NCBI GenBank assembly: GCA_006535965.1
Contig: QEAR01000071.1
Coordinates: 45,614-109,613 of the forward strand
Reading direction: 5' to 3'
Origin: Spizellomyces sp. 'palustris'
Lineage: Eukaryota; Chytridiomycota; Chytridiomycetes; Spizellomycetales; Spizellomycetaceae
DNA length: 64,000 bases
The position numbers and the translations under genes are program-made. Shown here piece by piece: positions 49,211 to 61,592 of this stretch. The notes beneath the pieces are model-generated. The model was given only the letters and a program-made list of their open reading frames with translations. It was not told the origin of the DNA and made no database searches. Position 1 is the first letter of the stretch, and each line of letters starts with the position of its first letter.

Positions 49211-49383
49211 GCTGCAACGCGTGACGGGTCCGATTGAGCTAATGTAGGTGACAATTGGTCAATTGCAGGGTAAGCCAGTGATACCAAACATGCAAATAAC
49301 TTGGGACCTGTCATCGCATGGGTCACGTGTACACATGGTTTAGCTTCGTGTGGAGTTTATTTATTGACAGTATTTTGGCACTA

Positions 49384-51168
49384 TTATCGCAGATGGATCG
49401 AGGCAAGGACATTGCCGTGCTCAAGCTGCCTTGCAAGCTTATCAATAAATCCATTTGTATGGCCACCCCTCCTCTCCTCGTGCTTGCCTATGAATGTTAT
49501 TGACACCACTATTCGTGGCACAGCCGGAGCAAGAATGTACGTGGCGTTGACCTTCTTGTCGTAAAAGTGAATCGGTTTGCCTTTTGAACGCGGTGGACTT
49601 GCAGCTGACTTTTTGAAGTAAGCTGTCATGAGATTTGAATAGTATCCTCCGGATAGCCGATCGTTGCGTGCAGGATTATTGCCACTTGTCGAGGGAAGCA
49701 GTTCTTGCTGCAGGATAGATATTATATTCGGCCAGTGTTCCATCGGAGGGTCCTGAACGGCGTACATCACTACGTTGTTGACGCATCTGACAATAAACAA
49801 GCGACAAATATTTCATTTCAAAGAATCTTACCGATGGAACACTGCATATAGCAGGAAAAGATTGTATTCCGGTCAACCGTTCATTCGTGGCCCGCTTTGA
49901 GCATGTGTAACCCTCAGCGCAAAACGGGATATTTGGTCGAATCAAGTATATGAGGGAAACATTGAAAGCGCTAGTAAGCCGTCGATAGTGCGCCAATCTA
50001 ATCCGCCCATGAGGAAGGTCTCAATCTTCTACGAATAATTCAACTTATGGCTTACAAATGCAAAGCGGGTCCCATCGCATCCGGGTTTCCATCGGCGGTC
50101 GGCAAAAGAGGGACTAGATGGACTCGCTTTTCCGTAATAATTCGATGAAAGAATATGGCGATCTTGTTTGCAACAGAAGAGGCGAATCTCCTCATAAAGG
50201 AAAGAAGTTCTCTGCTGCAATTCAGTTTCTTGTCACCAGATGCATGATTTCCATTTAGCTAGAAATTTTCAAGAGTCAATGGATCAATTGGGATCTCTGT
50301 GATCACAACAGAAATATATAGTCTGGTCTCACGCTTCCAACAAGGATGGACTCCCATTTGTGAAGACTGTCATGCGCCACAAAAAGATGAAATGAAGCGT
50401 CCTTGAAGGAATACTGTTCGATAGCCAGTTCGGCTAAGAGTAGGTGAAGCATAGATCGCACTTCCAACCTGAACTCGACAACATCAGCTTGATGAAATTG
50501 AAGAAAGATGCCCATTATGTCCTCACCCAAGTACATGTACGGACTTTCCCAACGTGCGCACCATGAAAGGAAGATCCAGTTTGCTGATAACCTTCACATC
50601 GTCTGCAAGACGTTCACATGTTCCTTCATCAAGAAAATCGAATGAGCTGAGGGTTTGATACCTATGAGAAAGAGACTAATCGTCAATCACACGCCACAAA
50701 CACACAGACAGCTGGACATACACTTTGACCATCTTCTCACGGACATCGCACCACATGGTCAAACTTTGGAGGACAGTTGTCGGTGGGAGATTCACATTTT
50801 TTTCCATACTCTGCAGCTGGCTTATCGCTAGAGCCACTTCATGGTAAGCTACTTCCAGATTCTAAGATGTGTTATTCCTCATATCAGCGAGTTCATTTTA
50901 TCAGCCTCCTGAATGTTGTCTTTCCTCACGTACATCACGTCGGAACAGTCTTTGTCGCAAGAAGCTGAATGAGAAATATGCTTGCTCGTATGCAGCCAAA
51001 GAAGTTATAATTCGCAGTACCCCCGGCTCCTTGAGAACGGTCCCGTCAATATTTGTATACAGTGCATGGCGGACGTGCTTGCTGGTTTACCGGGATCTGG
51101 GAGATGATGCCGGGCAGTCTAAATTGATCGAGCTTGATGATAGCATCGACGGCGGTTTGCAGATCCAT
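49384..51168 (-). CDS. KICS2: KICS2 (C12orf66) homologue, KICSTOR complex subunit
   Basis: Nine exons (51168-51091, 51029-50934, 50861-50722, 50661-50592, 50521-50333, 50258-50056, 49997-49912, 49841-49832, 49786-49384) give 424 aa; human KICS2 is about 445. Co-linear matches are SLAAYEQAYFSFSFLRQRLF, the FRLEVRSMLHLLLAEL helix (human SFQLEVDVLCHLL), RRFASSVANKIAIFFHRI, SAFNVSLIYLIRPN, PPMEHWPNIISIL (human PVMHWPNVIMIM), PIHFYDKKVNATYIL, then a strand-rich end and LEHGNVLASI. Exon 8 is only 10 nt, yet its acceptor and donor are consensus and only its inclusion keeps frame. In animals KICSTOR tethers GATOR1 to lysosomes so that TORC1 senses amino acids. No other KICSTOR subunit is in this window. 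Confidence 0.88.
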
Positions 51169-51560
51169 GGCTGGCAGCAGTCATAATCTTATCCGATGGC
51201 CATCTTTCGTTATACCATTGTCTCCCCCAAAAGAGTGTACTTCGTTCGTGAGATTACAGGAAAAGCAATAGCATTGCTCACATCGTGTTGTCGCAAGTCC
51301 TGTCACGTGAGGTGGTATCACGGGGATACCCACGTCATCAGCCTGGTTGGCGTCTTGGCCCTCCCCTTGTGCGGATCTTACATGTAGACTAATTCCACCT
51401 GTGCCTGTGGTATATACGTTTGCAACTGGTTTGGAATTTGTGGAGGGTTGCAAGCAGAGTTTGACTGGACGTGGATCATCAAGGATGGATAAAACAGTTG
51501 CGCATGAATCGCCTGTGCACGTGCGCAAGCACATTCACTTCCCCATCACAATGTAAAGAG
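51169..51560. promoter_or_regulatory. Divergent region between KICS2 and the SLC25 carrier gene
   Basis: About 390 bp between two start codons. The tract includes CACGTGAGG-like and GTGCACGTGCGC motifs (about 51303-51312 and 51513-51524) that contain E-box-like CACGTG cores. Functional meaning is unproven. An upstream ATG-stop (ATGTAA) lies 10 nt before the carrier ATG. Confidence 0.4.
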
Positions 51561-52993
51561 ATGCCGCTAGAAATATGGCTGCAGTCCACGTTCCTTTCCC
51601 TTTACCTGTGATCATTTGATCACACTTCAAGGTACTCTACTCATTCTAACGTACCGTCTTCCTTCCGTATGTAGTCGGGATGAGAACCTTCGACATACCC
51701 TCGCAGGAGCAGCAGCAGGATTGGTATCCTCTGTCCTTGTATGTAAGTGGAGCTGTGATTATATTGAAAGATGTAATAAGTGGATTTTAATCTTGATGGT
51801 GCGTAGGTCCACTTGACGTTCTGAAAATTCGGCTACAAAATCAAATTGTGAAGCCCGGACAAGTAGCAAAGTATCGGGGCACCATATCCGGATTGGAAAT
51901 AATATGGCGGGAAGAAGGTTTACGTGGCCTATTTCGGGGATTGGGCGCAACAACGGTGGCTTACATCGCAGATCGAGCAATATGGTTTGCATCGTACAAT
52001 CGAATAAAGGAGACATTGGCTAAGGCTGCAGGTGGTTAACTTTGGTGTTCGTGTTTCTTCAGCGTGGCTCTAAATTATCTATTAATTAGGCCGGTCGCCC
52101 GATGATGCCGGTACCATTGTACATCTGAATGCATCCGTCGCTGCGTCCTTGCTGACAATGGCCTTTGTCAACCCTCTTTGGGTTGTTCGGACACGGATGA
52201 TGGTATGGGCACCCTGACACGATGTTATAGAATAGGAATTCCCTTAACGCTGTCTAAATTGCATAGGTTCAGAGTACTGTTGCGAATGAAAGGTCTCGGT
52301 GGCATTACACGTCCACTTGGAACGCCCTCAACAGTATTGTCAAAGAGGAAGGGTTTCGAGCGTTGTACAAGGGCTTCACCCCGTCTCTACTGGGGATCAC
52401 TCATGTGGCAGTTCAGTTTCCACTCTATGAAAAGCTGAAGGTCCTTATGCGAGGTATATTTACGATCCCCACGCTTGACTTCAATTCGGCGACTTGTTCA
52501 ATTGAAAGAGTCGTTCGCAGAGTTTGAGAAAAAGAGAGGACGGCAGGAGGATGACTTGAGCGCCTTTAGTATCTTGGTCGCAAGTGCAGGATCAAAAATG
52601 GTCGCGAGTATAGGAACTTATCCTCATGAGGTAGTTCGATGATGACGCCGATCAGGAAACTCTAGACGGTGCTAACGTGAAATTGTCGCGCGATTGTAGG
52701 TTCTCCGAACCAGATTACAAACCCAATCCGCACGACGGCAGCTCACTCATATACCCGACAAAATATGCGAAGGGCCCAACTGCCCCCCACCCGCACCGCC
52801 ACCCCCACCAAAGACTGGACCGAAATATCGCGGTCTGATACATGCAACTAAAGTGATATTGAAGGAGGAGGGGTGGCATGCATTTTATCGAGGTCTCGGG
52901 ACAAATCTCATCCGAACGGTGCCAGCCTCGGCACTGTCTCTATGGACGTACGAAGTCTTAGTGCAGAAAATGGGTCATACAGAAGAATCATGA
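51561..52993 (+). CDS. Mitochondrial carrier (SLC25), RIM2/SLC25A33-36-like
   Basis: Inner-membrane transporter. Exons 51561-51607, 51677-51744, 51807-52034, 52090-52202, 52267-52453, 52509-52630 and 52700-52993 encode 352 aa. All three mitochondrial carrier repeats are present with signatures CPLDVLKIRLQ, NPLWVVRTRMM and YPHEVLRTRLQ, and the glycine-rich matrix motifs EGLRGLFRGLGATT, EGFRALYKGFTPSL and EGWHAFYRGLGTNL. The PHEV-x-RTRL form of the third signature is characteristic of the pyrimidine nucleotide carriers (yeast RIM2, animal SLC25A33/36), whereas NPLW occurs also in folate, FAD and NAD carriers. I therefore favour a nucleotide substrate. A Pro-rich loop (PPPAPPPPPKTG) is inserted in the third repeat. 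Confidence 0.88.
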
Positions 52994-53186
52994 GAGTCAT
53001 AGACGTCCAACATAGAGTTATTATTCGCACTTGACTTTGAATAGTGGAATATGTCACTATAAAGATGCAGGGACTCGCAGTACTTGCCGCGCTGTGTCAG
53101 CGTACGTCACGTGGTGCGCAACCCGCAACACTTGTTTGACGATCTTCCGTCGATTGCAATTGCGACTTGCGGCCCTGAACAGTGCA

Positions 53187-54094
53187 ATGTACACTCTGAT
53201 CACTGGCCTTTATAAGCAGTGGACACAAAAGGAAGAGTTCTACGTTATAATCCTAGGGCTGGATAATGCCGGGAAAACGGTGAGTTTGAATCGCAGCTTG
53301 TCCAACAGGTTCTGTACTTCAAGGCAATGAAGCTCATCATCCTATCAAGACTCTTTTGGAGCGTATAAAATCGATATATTTGGGTGTAGCTGGTCTTCCC
53401 CCAGAAAAAATCGCGCCGACCGTCGGCTTAAACAGTTGAGTTGTGTCCTTCTACAAATTGCCAGGCACATTCCGGCGTTGAATTCTCAAGCACCCCTAAC
53501 CTTTCTTCTATTTGCGGTGCGCTCCTGTACTAACCTAGTATAGTCGGAAAGGTTGAAATCAATAGCACCCGCTTGAACTTTTGGGATCTGGGCGGACAGC
53601 GAGAACTTCACAGCATCTGGGAGAAATACTATTCCGAATGTCATGCGATTGTTTTTGTAGTTGATGCTACGGATAAGGAGAGGATTGAAGAGGTTAAGGA
53701 AACATTTGGTCGGTCTCTCTTCCCTTTGCCGATTTCCCTCAGTGAAGTCACACATTTTTCTGATGTATCAACGCTTAGAGAGCGTGATCACGAATGACAC
53801 GGTCGAGGGTGTCCCAGTACTTATGCTTGCAAACAAGCAAGATGTCCCGTCAGCTCTGAAAGTGCACGAAATCAAAGAAATTTTCAACCCGATTGCTCTG
53901 CGACTTGGCGCACGGGACAGCAAAGTACTGCCGGTGTCGGCTTTGAAGGGGTGGGTCTCTTCTCCGTTCCTGTTGACCGCTTAGCCAAAGATTCACATTT
54001 CTTCCATAGGGACGGTGTACAGGAGGCAGTGGATTGGTTGTTTGTTCGCCTTCAGCGAAACAGAACAAATAGGCCACCTATCTTCCGGAATTGA
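53187..54094 (+). CDS. ARFRP1: ARFRP1-type Arf-like GTPase
   Basis: Golgi Arf-like GTPase that recruits Arl1 and golgins at the trans-Golgi (yeast Arl3). Exons 53187-53279, 53350-53434, 53544-53708, 53779-53950 and 54010-54094 give 199 aa, matching the family length of about 200. The N terminus MYTLITGLYKQW has the ARFRP1 pattern with no Gly2 for myristoylation, consistent with N-terminal acetylation. The nucleotide-binding motifs are GLDNAGKT, the switch region PTVGLNIG, WDLGGQ, NKQD and SALKG. The catalytic Gln (GGQ) is present. All introns are canonical GT-AG. Confidence 0.93.
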
Positions 54095-54284
54095 AGTAGT
54101 ATACGATTACGGAATTGTCCGAACCTATACCATTATGATTATAATATCTATGCTTTTTTCTTTGGATTCAGTATTTACATTTTCTTCCTCCTTTTGGCGG
54201 TAACAACCACCGCTCATCCCCTTTGTCTTCCCTTTTATACAATGGTGTCGTGCAATATCTTACAGAAGAATCGGATGAAGTTCC

Positions 54285-56136
54285 TTACAAGCAGAACTCA
54301 AGGTGGGATGCAAAAACAGGCGCCACGAACGAGAATTCTCCGGTTGAATACTTCTTGACTACATTTGATGTCTTGGGATTTTGATCAAGCACAAGCATCA
54401 TCAGAGGTCTGGAGAGTTCCTTCAACACTTCTTCCATGTACCCAGATGTAGCGACCAGGTGCTGGTTCTGCAGTTAGGTGACAGGGCATCAGTTTGAGGG
54501 CAATGCGCGGTACGCTACATCTATGGTCACACTACGTACCCAAGGGTCGTCATTCATCACTTTACGAGCTGTGTAATTGGCTACGGCTGCAAGCTGAGAA
54601 GGCTTAACTCTCACAAACTTCTGGTCGTACTGCGCAACTTCAACCAAATATTTGGCGGTTTCATGGTACTTCCTTTCAAATCGTGTTTTTCCATCAATCT
54701 GTCGAAGAAATTGTAACGGAGTCGGATAGGTGTAGGCTCCGACAACTTCTAGAATCTTGGTCTCCATCATCATAAACTCATTGGGCGTCCAAGTTGGAGC
54801 CATCGTGCCCATCAGTTTTCTGTACGTCCATCCGCGGTTTTGTGAGTCACCCTTCGCCGCCAGAGAAAGAGCTGCCACAACGGCAAGAAGAAGTCCGCGA
54901 TCATCCCACGTCATCTCGTAGTTACCGTAAAAGCGAACGTATTTCCATTTTGCAATGAAAAGATCAAACGTGCGGATTGCCGTAAACAAGACGTCAGGAG
55001 TGCATTTTAAGCCTGAGTGGAGTGCAACTAAGGTGTTGATGGCTTTTGCCCGCTGTTGACAAGTGAATGGGCGCGGAGAGGCGACGTCGATATTGCACAT
55101 TCGAACCTGAGATGGAAGAGGAGGTAAGCATAAAGGAACTAGGACATGGTCTTTGTCCACATGCACATACTTCTGCTTCCCTGTCTGCTTTGGCGTGCTC
55201 TTCGGCGTATTCATTAAAAACGAAAGGATCATTGCTATCAATAACCGGAGGTTCTGAGATTCGGCGCCGTAAAGATTCACGCTTCTGCTGTTGTGATATT
55301 GGAGGTTGATCGGGAGTTGGGGATTTCAAGCGAGTCTGGGCCACCGGAGCAGCCGGATGAGTGGTACGGTGGCGGACGGGAGTTATGTCGGTACTGGTTT
55401 TGTTCTTGATGTCTTGGAGGGGTGAAGACAACTTCATTCGCTCAAGTTGACCAGCTGGCGGAGACGCAGACCAAACGTCTATCATATTTAAGAGGGCTTT
55501 CTGCTCAAGAAGTTGGACAGGGTGGGTCGAAGAAGAAGATGTAGTTTGAGGCGCCGCGAACAAGGAAACTGGGGCTTTGATGGGTGAAATTTCCATGGCG
55601 TCAGTGGGACGGATCTCTGCCTTTATCATCTCTCGGGTACTTGGACCATGGGTTTTCCTCATTGCGTCGACGGGCACAAAGTGTCCTGTCGGCAAAAAGT
55701 TGGTTGATGCACGTGGACCCTTATTAATGACGTTTACGGGAGCCAAAATGCTCTTCGAGACAAGCTTCATTGTTACAGCACTTTCCTTGCTGAAGGTATC
55801 AATGCGAGCAGAAGGGATAGTAGAATGGATGAAACCGATGTTCTCTTTCCCACTGAGGCCAGGCCGACAACTATTGGCTTGGTCACGAGTGTTACCCTTT
55901 GAGGATAGTGCACGACGAGCCACGGCGTTCCTCTCCTTTCCTTTTTCTCGTGCCGCACGGTACGCAGTAGAGATATTCTTGGGCTTGGACGCGAGGACAG
56001 GTACCGTGCTTTTCACATCGCTCTTTATCCTTTTAGCCTCTTGTCGTGAAGAGGGGCGTTCTGCTGGCCTCTTGACGCCATTATTGAGCTCAGCAGACTC
56101 AATGAGTAGGCCAGCAGACTGCTTTCTAGACCACAT
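54285..56136 (-). CDS. B-type mitotic cyclin, divergent
   Basis: Regulatory subunit of a cyclin-dependent kinase. Exons 56136-55171, 55106-54540 and 54467-54285 give 571 aa. The long N-terminal half has a destruction-box match (RRALSSKGN fits RxxLxxxxN) and a KEN box (SGKENIG), both APC/C degradation signals, then Ser/Pro-rich stretches with several SP/TP sites. The cyclin core follows: QRAKAINTLVALHSGLK, DVLFTAIRTFDLFIA, LLLAVVAALSLAAKGD, then the C-terminal cyclin fold with YPTPLQFLRQIDG, HETAKYLVEVAQYD, SQLAAVANYTARK and a final NQHLVATSGYMEEVL...KKYST segment. The MRAILVDWL hallmark is replaced by QRAKAINTL. The last exon was chosen because the donor at 54539 and the acceptor ending just before 54467 extend the fold; unspliced reading stops at 54489. 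It shares a divergent region with cullin-3. Confidence 0.87.
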
Positions 56137-56587
56137 TTTGGCGGTAGCAGCGGAAACATAACCTCTAGGTTGCTGGCCAGTTGTAGGGTGAATTAGATCA
56201 ACCCGCGTCTGTCATCGTCGGCTGTTAACTACGAACTTGGTAATTGACGACTCGTGTGCATACTACTTGCCTTCGGGACAGGCGGCGCAAACAGCATCGC
56301 GCTCCAGATATGATTTCCACAATTGATAGCGGAAGGAAATACAGAAAGTTAACTGGTGCGATCTGCAAAGATTCGTGCCGCTTACAAAGAGAGCGCGTTG
56401 GGGGGATCCCAGCTGGGCCGGGGTTGTCCAATCAAGATTGATTACCCATGCAACGTGACGGTGCCGTCCAGTTTTGTCAACTGCTGTCGCAGTCTGGGAA
56501 CACTCCTCAGAGATCTTTCTCATTGCCTATATTAACTTGCAGCCTGCACAGACCTCTTACAGAAAGCCTGCGCCAAGGAGATAGAGG
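56137..56587. promoter_or_regulatory. Divergent region between B-type cyclin and cullin-3
   Basis: About 450 bp between opposite start codons. A short minus-strand frame at 56263-56523 shows no recognisable features. No specific regulatory motif was identified. Confidence 0.4.
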
Positions 56588-59500
56588 ATGGCGGCCAGAA
56601 GGCCCAAGGTGGCAATGAAAATCAGGCCTCCAGCGAAGAAGTCGGTAAGTCATTTGGCGGCTCTCTTTCCAATTCTCGAAAATGACTGCCTTTCGAGCTG
56701 GTCAACGCGGCTTATCATGGTCATTGAAGGACAGGTCGCGTGCTAGCTAAGAAGACGCTAATATATTGTTTTTGCTGTTTTCGATGTTCAGAATGCCGAG
56801 ACTCAATGGACAGAAACATGGGAACGGCTATCGACAGCGATAAAAGAGATATACAAGAGAAATGCTGGGGTACTGAGCTTTGAGGAGTTGTATAGGTCGG
56901 CTGGGGCTGGAACTGGTCGATATTTCAAGCACAGTATACAGACTGACGAATTATGCTTCTTTGCCACAGAAATGCCTACAACATGGTTTTGAACAAGCAG
57001 GGCGATAAACTGTACAACGGTGTGCGAGACGTCGTGACAGAGCACCTTCAGCAGGTTGCGAGGGATTTCGTTGTTCCATCTTTTCCTCAAATGGCTCCTG
57101 GAGGCGGGATGACTGGGGGAACTGAATTTCTCAAAACGGTGAAGAACGTATGGGAAGATCACACCACTTGCATGTTGATGATTCGAGACATCTTGATGTA
57201 TATGGTTGGTCCAGCAATCATGTATAACTTCACCTGCACAGGTGGACTCATTGACGATGGTTTACTATAGGATCGTGTATATGTCAAGGCGGCGAACCTT
57301 GCTCCCGTGTACGATCTTGGTCTAGATCTGTTCCGTGACGTGGTGGAAAGGTCCCAAGACTACCCCATAACAAGGCACTTAATCGCTACATTGCTATATC
57401 ACATTCGATTAGAACGGGATGGCGAGGTTATTGATCGGCTAGTGCTGAAAAATATTATTGATATGCTCTTAGGCCTCAGTGAACCAAGGGGTAAGTACCT
57501 TATACTTGGAGGATCACATGCCGTAGAAAGCTAATGCATGCCGTAGGACCGACGCGCACTCGTAATGACAAAACAGTGTATATCACAGACTTTGAGGAGA
57601 CGTTTTTGGAATCCAGTCGAGAGTTTTATCGGTTGGAAGGGCAAGTGTTCCTGCAGCAATGCGATGCCACAGAGTATCTTAAAAAGGTGAGGCGGTTTCC
57701 GCAGCATCCGTAGTAAATGGGCCTCCTCATACGTTCGTTCAGGCCGAGCGGCGGCTACAAGAGGAAGAGCAACGCATAGCAAATTATTTGGCTTCAACCA
57801 CAGAACCCAAAATAAGACAAGTTTTAGAGGAGGAGCTACTGCAGAGACATGTAAAGGCGGTGATTGAGGTTAGTGGCATGTTTCAGTCGCAATACTTCTT
57901 AATAGACTAACATAGTCCATCAGATGGAAAATTCAGGCTTGGTGGCTATGTTATCTAATGACAAATACAGCGACCTGGGCCGAATGTACCACCTTTTCAG
58001 TCGGGTGTCTAATGGACACGAGGAAATGCGGCACAATGCTTCGACCTATATGGAAGGTTTAGCTAGGGCCATCAATGAGACATACGGTGGGATGGGGGAA
58101 GCATCCGATACTTCAACAATCGCCACTTCAACATCTTTGGCAAAGGCTTCAGAGCAAGACGTGGAACTCTCGGCGGCATCAGCACAGCAAGCGAATCCCA
58201 CACAATGGGTAGAAAGAATATTAGCATTGAAGGACAAATTCGACAAGATTTTAGAACAGTCGTTCGCGAATGACCGATATTTCGAAACAGATATAAATGC
58301 TGCAATTGAAAGATCGATCAATCAGAACAGAAAAGCTCCGGAGTTTGTCAGCTTGTTTATCGACGAGAACCTGCGGAAAGGCCTCAAGGGGGTGCGTGCC
58401 TGATTTCTCTGATGTTTAACATTGGCAAAATAGCCGTGTAACCGGCTGTTTACGTGGTGTTAGAAAACGGAGATAGAGATCGACAGTCTCCTGGATAAAA
58501 CGGTTACTCTTTTCCGCTTTATCGAGGAGAAGGATGTCTTTGAGAGGTACTACAAGCAGAATTTAGCCAAGCGGCTACTCCTGGGCAGAAGTGTCAGTGA
58601 AGATGCGGAGAAGAATATGATTGGAAAACTGAAGGTCAGAATTATGACCCTTCCCCCAGCTTTAGTCTTGTGGCCTAATTCTATCCTACAGGTTGAGTGC
58701 GGATGCCAGTTCACGGTCAAATTGGAAGGCATGTTCAACGACATGCGGCTTGCAGCTGACACGATGGGGGATTTCCGATCCCACCTAGCGAATTCTATAA
58801 CGGCACCGAAGAACATGCCTGAACTATATGTTAACGTGCTGACCTCTACTTTCTGGCCTATGAACACCGCTACCAGCGGGGATACTTGCGTGTTCCCTAC
58901 CGAGATAACCGCGGCTATGGATCATTTCCAGAGATTCTACCATTCGAGGCATTCTGGTCGTCGGTTGACGTGGTTAACCCATATCGGCTCCGCCGATATT
59001 AAGGCAAACTTCGATAAGGGGCGAAAGGAAATTAACGTTTCAACGTACGCCATGGTCCTATTGGTTGGCATTTTTAATAAACTTCCCGATGGACAATCAA
59101 TTTCGTACGACCGAATTCGCGAAGAGAGCAGCATTCCAGACCACGATCTGAAGCGAACATTACAGAGCCTTTCAGTGGCAAAACACCGGATATTATTGAA
59201 GAGCACGAAAGGGCGGGATATCTCTCCAAGTGATCACTTCAAGGTCAACAGCGGGTTTACCTCGCAGTTCCACAAGATTAAAATTCAACAGATATCCGCA
59301 ACTTCTGGGAACGCATCATCCACTAGCAATGCAATGGAAACGGACGCAGAGCGAGCGGATACGTTAGAAAAGGTCGATGAAGCGCGAAAGCACCAAGTTG
59401 AAGCTTGCATTGTGCGGATTATGAAATCAAGGAAGAGAATGGATCATAATAATCTAGTTGCTGAAGTCGTAAAGCAATTGAGCACTCGATTTTCTCCAAG

Positions 59501-59630
59501 TCCTTTAATGGTGAAGAAACGGGTAGAGGGATTGATTGAGCGCGAATATCTGGAGCGAGACAAGAGTGACAGGTGGGTACATAAATGCGGTCGCATGCAA
59601 GTGGTCCAGCCAGCCAAGCCAGGGAATTAA
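56588..59630 (+). CDS. CUL3: Cullin-3, scaffold of BTB-CRL3 ubiquitin ligases
   Basis: Exons 56588-56644, 56792-56895, 56970-57204, 57271-57490, 57547-57686, 57743-57868, 57924-58391, 58464-58634 and 58692-59630 give 819 aa (human 768). The N-terminal repeats match CUL3: SFEELYRNAYNMVLNKQGD, a LYNGVRDVVTEHL-type helix, WEDHTTCMLMIRDILMYMD and FYRLEGQVFLQQCDATEYLKK. The cullin homology core is clear (LFRFIEEKDVFERYYKQ, LAKRLLLGRS, ECGCQFTVKLEGMFNDM, NVLTSTFWP, INVSTYAMVLL). The C-terminal winged helix contains the neddylation site region CIVRIMKSRKRMDHNNLV, with Lys in the conserved position, and the protein ends just after it. An acidic/Ser insert near residue 400 is unusually long. CUL3 uses BTB proteins as substrate receptors and RBX1 as RING partner. 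Confidence 0.95.
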
Positions 59631-60300
59631 CTGTTCCGTTATACTAGAAAAATCTACAATTATCTCGCATAACCTCCATTTCACCTATCCTATGAAGCGT
59701 CTCTTTTTGGCGTGACCATTTTTGCTTGATCTCTTGTTGTTCTACCCAATCCATCTTTTGCGCAGAGCAAAACCAGCCCTACAGGGTTTGTGCCTATGGC
59801 AGACATATTAAGGCCAGCAAACTCAACCTACCCCAACTGTTACTACTTTGTTTTTGATTATGCTAGATGCGTGTATTTTTGTTCATAAATCTTTGAGGCT
59901 TTGATTATTATGTTTGTCCTCTTGTGAATAGCAAGTGGCTTTGACTTTTTCACCAATTTGCTCATAGTTACAAAACCTTTTTAAGGTTTCAATCACAATG
60001 GCTGTGAAAGGTTAATCTGCATACACAGGCGGGACATCTAGAATCCAATGCATCCCTCGTGGAAGCCCAAACAATAAACGGGCGACAAAGTATCCTCCGA
60101 TTCCTTGCCTCCTTTATTATTAACCTTCGCACGAGCTGCGCGACGCGTGAGTCGTCTCGTAATCGTCATCCAAAAACCCCGACATGCATGGTAACCTTAT
60201 GAATGGCCTTGGGAAAGTTGTTCACGAGAGCTCGTCCTCGTCCTACATGTGATCCATTCCTTGCACGCAGTTGCGGAGAACGACGAGCTAGAACGTTCCC
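59631..60300. other. Intergenic region between cullin-3 and copper-fist genes
   Basis: T-rich 3' UTR sequence of cullin-3 followed by the copper-fist promoter. No open frame with recognisable content on either strand. No clear copper-response repeat (HTHNNGCTG) was noticed. Confidence 0.4.
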
Positions 60301-61592
60301 ATGATAATTTTTGACGACCGACGCTTTGCGTGCAAATCATGTCAACGTGGGCACCGGAACGTGGCATGCGACCATCTGCAAAGAATGGTATTTGAGATCC
60401 GGGCAATAGGACGACCAAAAGAGAAGCTTAAGCAGCGCGCTATGCGAAAAAAAGCTTATGCGCCTGAAAAATCCAAGGGAGAGGCGCTCATAGGCAAAGT
60501 CCAAGGTACTGCACATTTTGCGGAGGCAAATAGACTACCATGTCGGATGGCATTGACAATCTGGCCTTTTTGACTTCACTCCACCAGTCCAAGTGTCTAC
60601 CGGTACTGTCTTTGTATATGTGCCTGTGGACCCTACCTATGAGGCCCTGCAAGAGCGACTATCCCGGATAGATGCATGTAATATTGGCGTACAGAGGGCC
60701 AAATCAAAAGACGCGGCGACGTTGGAAGTAGAGACACATTCAGCACTGTTTCTCACGGTGCGGATATATCATGATCTTTGTAAGTTTGTCGTCTTGAAAA
60801 GATCTACGGATAAGAGGTGGACAGCTGCAGTCAGTTTTGATCTGACGCGATTCCGTCTACTTTTCATCAAAAGCGGACGATGGTGTCCCTGCGCGATTCA
60901 GCCCGGTTCCTGTCCGGCCGGATGTGCGACATCGACGATGTCTTTCTGAAACGTCCGCTATCACTACGACGCCTAAGATATCCCGACCTCACAGGGCTTC
61001 GCCGTATGTCACTTCTGTCCCCTCATCGCCGAGAACATCCTCCCATCAAAGTCCCTCCGCTCCAAGTTGTGAGTTTGTCAAGAACTCAACGTTACAACCT
61101 TGTTTCCCGAGCCCACCACGGTCATTGCCCACCAGCCCCGCACCCATAATGCAGGAATGTCCATCTGGCAAAGATACTATGGCGGCCGACAAATCAGCAT
61201 TCATATCTGAATTCTACCACAGCACCTCCCCTCCGACTCACGCGTGTTTTCCCGACATCCACATTGAACAACTGTTCAATAGCGCTCCAAGAACGCCCAC
61301 ACCTGAAGGAGGGGGTGATGTAGGATTGTTAGGAGAACCTTGGCTGGATCTTCTACCCTTAGAGGACAGTTTTATGGCATTGGACGAAACGTCCGTGTCA
61401 GTGAACATGTCGAGCGATGTTGATGCAAATGGATTTGAGGATGTATTGTGTCAAGTAGACGAAAGCATCCGAACATCTGATGAGTTTTTCCAACGGGACA
61501 TTGGCGATACAAATGAGCAGTCAGGCATGAGCCGTTGCGTTCTTGGGGACAATGGATTTGAAGATATACTGAGGAGGGCCAGGGAAATGTGA
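60301..61592 (+). CDS. Copper-fist transcription factor
   Basis: Copper-responsive DNA-binding regulator of the Ace1/Mac1/Cuf1 group. Exons 60301-60505, 60588-60779 and 60874-61592 give 371 aa. The first 40 residues form the copper fist: MIIFDDRRFACKSCQRGHR, then CDH, and an Arg-rich end EIRAIGRPK, with the invariant RGHR and GRP minor-groove motif. The Cys and His ligands of the Zn site (CxxC, C-x-H) are present. The middle is weakly conserved; the C-terminal region is Ser/Pro-rich and acidic with a repeated GFEDVL/GFEDIL motif (VDANGFEDVL and GDNGFEDILRR), which may be an activation surface. The CxC-rich copper-sensing cluster typical of Ace1 or Mac1 tails is not obvious. Copper fists are fungus-specific. 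Confidence 0.87.

Noticed and set aside
55577-56161. 194-codon plus-strand frame
   Set aside because: Lies wholly antisense to cyclin exon 1, which carries D-box and KEN motifs.
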